12,156 bases of DNA from Monoraphidium neglectum (lineage: Eukaryota; Chlorophyta; Chlorophyceae; Sphaeropleales; Selenastraceae): the NCBI RefSeq assembly GCF_000611645.1, contig NW_014012272.1, positions 3,497 to 15,652 on the forward strand. The letters run 5' to 3'. The position numbers and the translations under genes were made by a program. Below, one piece after another: positions 8,358 to 12,156 of the stretch (the first letter of the stretch is position 1; each line of letters opens with the position of its first letter). The notes beneath the pieces are model-generated. The model was not told the origin of the DNA. It was given only the letters and a program-made list of their open reading frames with translations, and ran no database searches.

Positions 8358-11231
8358 TCACTGCTGAGCCTGGCCCCCAAAGCCGCCCGCCGCGCTGCGG
8401 CCGCGCCCCAGCCGTGACGGACCGGGAGGACCCCGGCGCCCCCACACACCGCGGCCCGTCGACAGCTGCTGCGGCCGCTGCTTGCTGACCCCGCCAGTGA
8501 CACCGCCCCCGATGCCGCTGCCGCCGCCCCCATCTGAAGTGACCGGCTCGCTGATGGACAGCAGAGGGCATTCAGGTGGCAGCCGCTGTAGTGACGGCTG
8601 CCTGCCGGCTGGCGCGGGGGTCTCCGAGGGAGCCGCAGATTCCCACGCTGTCATCGCTCCCAAAAGACCCTCGGCTGCATCAACCCCACTTCCAACCTCG
8701 CCGCCGCCGCTACCACCGCTGCCGCTGCCACCGCCACCGCAGCATGCGTTTGAGCCTGACAGCGGCTCGGCCACGCCCGCATCGGCCCCGCTCTCTCCCG
8801 CAGCGGCAGCCATCTGCTCTGCGACAGCTTCGAGCGCCCCCGCGACTCTGCTGGTTGCCGCGGCGCTCGCCCGCATGCCCCTGCTGGCGGCCGCAACGCA
8901 CACTGACAAGTCCGCCGCCCGCGCGGCCAGCGGCACCTGCGGCGGATTGCGGCCCCCCTCGAAGCCCAGCAAACCGCGTGCCTTGGCCTCTGCCGCAGCG
9001 TCCGCGGCTGAGCTGTCGGCCATGGCTGCCTCTTCTAGGGCTTCGCACAGCTCCTGCATCAGCACACCACCCTGTGACGCACGATTCGTTGGGGGGGCCG
9101 GCAGCCATTTCTCTTAAACCGAGAGGTCCAGGGATACTGTATGTTGCAGGCGAGAGGACTCGAGCAAGCAGGCTGCCAGTCCATCCAACACAGCGCACGC
9201 ACAATCGACGGGACGGCTGTAACGTTTGCTGTGGTGCGTGTGCACGCAGCCGGGCAAGGACCAGGGCAACCAGCTTGCCCATACTCTGGCTTGCTGCGCC
9301 TGTGTTGTTTCCCTAATGCAACCCACCTGCTCAGCCACCGACTGCGCCACTGCGGACATGCGCCTCGCAATCTCCGCCACCTTCGCCATCACACCCCCGC
9401 GCTTGCAGAGCCGGGCGGCTGCGGCCTCGACCTCAGAGTCATCTGCCCCCTCCTGCCACCGGCCCGCCTGCTGCCCCTCTGGGCCAGCTGCGTCTGCGCC
9501 CCGAGCTGCAGCGCCGCCCACCCCGATGTGGCCCCTTTCAAAAACAAGGCTTGTGACTGGGGTGCCTGCCGACGGGCCATCCACTGCGCCGCGATGTAGC
9601 AGTGACGGCTGCCCAGCCCCATACTCACACGTGGCTGGCGCCTGCTGGCTTGCAGCCGGCGCGGTGCTCTGGATGCAACTCTGCTTGTGCTGCTGTGGCT
9701 GGTGCTGCTGCGGCGGTGATGGCAGCTGCTGCTGTTGAACACCAGCAAGTTGCTGTTGCGTCTGCTGCGGCAGCAGCTGCTGTGGCAGCGGCGGTTGCTG
9801 CTGCTGCTGGTCCTGCTGCAGTGGCGCCGATTGCAGCTGGTGCCCAGGGGGCACCTGGGGCTGCAGTGGCACCTGTTCAGAGGGCGTAGTGATGTCATCG
9901 CCTGACACGCGTGATGCAATGCCAATTACCAGGCGTTGCGGGCAACCTGCACCGCTGCTGCTGCCGGCCTCGCTGCTTGCACTGCTCGAGCTGCCGCCGC
10001 AGCTTTGAGACACTGTTGGGGTCGAAAAGATCTGAAGGGCTGGGAAGTACGCGGCCAGGGCCCTACGGTGCAGACGGGGGGCGCGGTTGGGGCAGCAGGG
10101 GGATGTGCATCAATGTTGCGCAGTACTTGCACGGCTGGGGCAGGGTGACGACATAGCGTTATGAAGCAAGCAGAACTGACGCATGAGCTGCCCCAGTCAT
10201 TAAACAACCTGCAGACGCAAACGACCTCGTGTTACCTGCGGAAGACGGTGATGTCATCAGCGCCTGCGCCCGCCCAAACCACCAGCCGCGCTGTACGCTC
10301 GTACGCCGCTCCCCGCTCAAACCACTACGTGTGGCACAAGCAGGAGTTTGGGTGCACGCTGTACTTTCCGTGGCATGGGGAGGGGGGGGGCATAGCAGCA
10401 GCTGGAGACAGCCTTTGCCACAGCACTCGGCTGCATTCAAAACCGAGCACGGCAGCAGACGGGCCATTGCACACACCTGCAGCAGCTGCGGGGTGGCGTT
10501 GCCGGATTCAAATAAGAGCAAGGCACAGGTACCAGAGGAAGGGAGGCGGTCTTTTGGTTGTCATGGATGGGATCATGGGCTTGGCAATAGTTTTGGTGGT
10601 TGACAGTCACAACTTGTTCGACACATAAGCAAACGGCGGCGGCCGCAATATCCAATGTTTCGGCACTGATTTTCTTTTTGTTTCCATGTGCTGGCTGCAG
10701 CTGCCTGCTAAGCCGTTGCATGCTGCCTCCTTCTTGCAGCTGCAGCACCCTTTGCTGCCAGCCAGGCTGCATCTGCCGCGCGCCCACCTGCATGACGCGT
10801 GCCCGGTTGTGCAGCAGCAGGCGGTGGAAGTCGCCCGGGCCACTGGGGCGCTTGGACTGCATAGCTGGGCAGCCTGGCGGAAGGGGTGAGTGATAAAAAC
10901 CTATGTCGAGGACTACGCACGGTCTCGCGTTTACGGGGGCCGCAGCCTGCGATTTTCCTGTGCGCAGAGTGGCTCTCAGGTATCCTGCTGAGCGGCATGC
11001 TCCGGCCGAGGTTAGCAGTGCCCATGCGGCAGCGTTGCCTAAGCAGCAGCCGTGTGCGCCCCCTTGACGCAACCACGGCTAGTCCGATCCCTACAGGCCA
11101 CAGGTTACAGTCGGACCTTTGAGAGGGAAGTTGTTGGATGCTGTCAGCCTCAGTTCTATCGGGCTGCCACCGCCGCCACCTGAGCCGCCGCCGCTGCCAG
11201 CAGCACCAACGTCACGGTCGCCAGGACCCAT
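8358..11231 (-). CDS. Uncharacterised poly-Gln / Gly-Ser-rich protein with Ala-rich helices
   Basis: Family not recognised. Exon model: 11231-11117, 10873-10788, 10324-10236, 10039-10014, 9901-9327, 9071-8358, summing to 1605 nt (534 residues) with consistent phases. The start ATG has CAAC before it and G after it; an in-frame ATG at 11270 would add 13 residues. The N-terminal part is ordered-looking: PIELRLTASNNFPLKG, DFHRLLLHNRARVMQ, WFERGAAYERTARLVVWAG, ADDITVFRSPSDLFDPN. Then come a Gln/Pro-rich tract (about 9690-9870), a helical amphipathic stretch (VMAKVAEIARRMSAVAQS, VLMQELCEALEEAAMADS), further Ala-rich helix (VAGALEAVAEQMAAAAGE), a poly-Gly/Ser linker and a basic Gly-rich end. Exons 1-3 and the 9327/9071 junction are well supported. 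The tiny exon 4 and the start of exon 5 are guesses, since the frame before the Gln tract and the SPSDLFDPNSVSKLRRQLEQ frame differ. The helices and Gln tract suggest a scaffold or regulator; this is inference only. Confidence 0.68.
8698..8745 (-). repeat. Gly/Ser-coding low-complexity tract
   Basis: The minus strand codes GGGGSGSGGSGGGEVGSG through GGN/AGY triplets; the plus strand shows the complementary CCGCCG/CCACCG run. A flexible linker within the last exon of the unknown gene. Confidence 0.7.
9690..9870 (-). repeat. CAG/CAA poly-Gln-coding repeat
   Basis: On the minus strand mixed CAG and CAA codons encode runs such as QQDQQQQQPPLPQQLLPQQ. The CAA interruptions and Pro codons argue for a translated tract, not a pure microsatellite. 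Read on the plus strand it gives a spurious Ala/Val-rich ORF. Confidence 0.8.
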
Positions 11232-11918
11232 GTTGCGGGGATCAGAAGTGGAATGCGAGGACGATCTCATCACCGTGTTGGTTGATCGCAGATCGTGCAG
11301 AGCGAGAATCGAGATCACGAATCGCAACGCGTCAGAGACGCATAAGCTACGAAAATCTGAAGAAATAAATTGCTGCTGCAGCGCTTGACGCCAAGGGGGG
11401 AATTATGCCAGCACGACAAGGCAAGCAGTGGTGTTGCAGCGCATGCCGATGTTGCCGTTTCAAGCCATTCCCTCGAAGCAGACCCTCCCTGACAGCATCG
11501 CCTTGTGCTGTTCGCAGAGTTACTCAAGTCCGCAGCAGCGCCAGCAGAGGGCCGGCATCAACCTGCCCGCAACTTTCAAAAAATCCCAGTCAGTCGGTCA
11601 AAGGATGCGGCGCCTCTCTCAGCGCTGCAATTTTGTTCAAACATTCACACGTCAAACGAACGCTCCTGCCTGCGGCTGACACTCCTGTGGCCGCGCTTGA
11701 CCGCCATATGCCCTGCCCCGCACCAGCATTGCAATCAAACAAAGCCACCAGCCAACCACCCAACCAAACCCCCAACCAACCAACCAATCAACCAACCAAC
11801 CAAAACATTGATACATCTTGTTGGACTTTGTGCGGATGCAGTCAAGGATCACGTTGCTCTTCTCTCACCACTACCCATCACGACAGCGGCGGCCCAGCCA
11901 GCGGGTGTACATTTGCAG
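11232..11918. other. Intergenic region between two minus-strand genes
   Basis: It should hold the promoter and 5' UTR of the poly-Gln gene (right of 11231; AT-rich stretch near 11362-11372) and the 3' UTR of the gene ending at 11919. No coding exon is supported; the ORF 11405-11968 on the plus strand crosses the simple repeat and overlaps the real minus-strand exon. No TGTAA was found for the 11919 gene in this stretch. Confidence 0.5.
11751..11805. repeat. AACC-type tetranucleotide simple repeat
   Basis: Imperfect CCAA/AACC units, with the purest run CCAACCAACCAA at about 11772-11800; the other strand reads GGTT. It lies about 115 nt downstream of the stop of the right-hand gene, probably in its 3' UTR. 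Not the TTTTAGGG algal telomere unit. Confidence 0.8.
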
Positions 11919-12156
11919 CTAAGCGTCCGCCCCTCCAGCCGCCGGCTCGCCCCCAAACTCGGCCTTGAGCACCCACTCCTTGCCGCCCCGGTCCCCCGCC
12001 GCCCGCCGCTCCAGACGCGCCACGCGCTTCAGCAGCTCCCGGAACAGCGGCATCCGCGCCTCCGCCACCGACCCCCGGAAGTGGGACACCAGAACCTCGG
12101 ACGTCGCCGCGTTGCCTCGGGACTCGAGGAACGACACGATGCGCGCCGCAAGAAGG
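11919..12156 (-). CDS. C-terminal exon of a CSB/ERCC6/Rad26-like SWI/SNF DNA-repair translocase (partial)
   Basis: Seventy-eight C-terminal residues ending at TAG (11919-11921); the gene continues beyond the right edge. The reading is LLAARIVSFLESRGNAATSE, then VLVSHFRGSVAEARMPLFRE, then LLKRVARLE...GKEWVLKAEF. This matches the small winged-helix-like end of Cockayne syndrome B proteins, where a helix, an A-T/S-E/D-I/V-L motif and HF are followed by FRELL, a basic helix and G--W-LK-EF. CSB is an ATP-dependent remodeler that binds stalled RNA polymerase II in transcription-coupled repair; the ATPase domain would be to the right and is not in the window. The frame is open to the edge and codons are strongly GC-ending. 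After the conserved LKAEF there is a short GGEPAAGGADA tail. Assigned by pattern recognition only; another chromatin-linked winged helix cannot be excluded. Confidence 0.68.
   Translation of the reverse strand, partial: LLAARIVSFLESRGNAATSEVLVSHFRGSVAEARMPLFRELLKRVARLERRAAGDRGGKEWVLKAEFGGEPAAGGADA

Noticed and set aside
8482..9117. Plus-strand Pro/Ala-rich ORF resembling a wall protein
   Set aside because: It is the complement of the Gly/Ser/Ala-rich last exon of the minus-strand gene, which has splice-phase support and its own TGTAA.
9602..9889. Plus-strand Ala/Val repeat ORF
   Set aside because: Shadow of the CAG/CAA Gln tract on the other strand.
10161..10628. Plus-strand ORF including NHYVWHKQEFGCTLYFPW
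   Set aside because: Looks protein-like but is antisense to the exon WFERGAAYERTARLVVWAG, which joins neighbours in phase on the minus strand.
10437..11072. Long minus-strand ORF as one continuous exon
   Set aside because: Only its 10788-10873 part is protein-like, bounded by CCAG and GTGGGC; the rest reads as intron.
11405..11968. Plus-strand ORF crossing the AACC repeat
   Set aside because: Simple-repeat translation (NQPTNQPTNQ) and overlap with the conserved CSB-like exon on the other strand.

Overview
This is nuclear DNA from a green alga, most likely of the Chlamydomonadales/volvocine group. This is inferred from intron-dense genes with short exons, CAG/GCN-rich coding sequence coding for Gln, Ala and Gly tracts, and TGTAA polyadenylation signals at the expected gene ends. 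No bacterial operon structure, rRNA, tRNA, CRISPR array or recognisable transposon was seen.

Layout. (1) About 1-1719, minus strand: a Nudix hydrolase gene with two firmly supported exons and an unresolved 3' end. (2) 1720-2779: about 1 kb between divergent genes with no supported gene. (3) 2780 to about 7895, plus strand: a roughly twelve-exon gene for a secreted leishmanolysin-type (M8) zinc metalloprotease. It has a signal peptide, HELLH, a distal His and Met-turn, a Cys-rich C-terminal half with an EGF-like segment, and a Pro-rich tail. (4) 11231 down to 8358, minus strand: a low-complexity (Gly/Ser, poly-Gln, Ala-rich helical) protein of unknown function, rebuilt here from six exons. Its 3' end converges on the protease gene, each with its own TGTAA signal. 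(5) 11232-11918: intergenic DNA with an AACC-type simple repeat. (6) 11919-12156, minus strand: the last exon of a gene whose product ends like CSB/ERCC6/Rad26, running off the right edge.

Exon models were made by hand from reading frame, splice-site sequence and phase. The protease model sums to 2250 nt (749 residues) and the unknown gene to 1605 nt (534 residues). Internal protease exons 1-10 are the most secure; the last protease exon, the 3' end of the Nudix gene, and exons 4-5 of the unknown gene are tentative. The four genes show no evident shared pathway: they look like ordinary neighbours, not a functional cluster.
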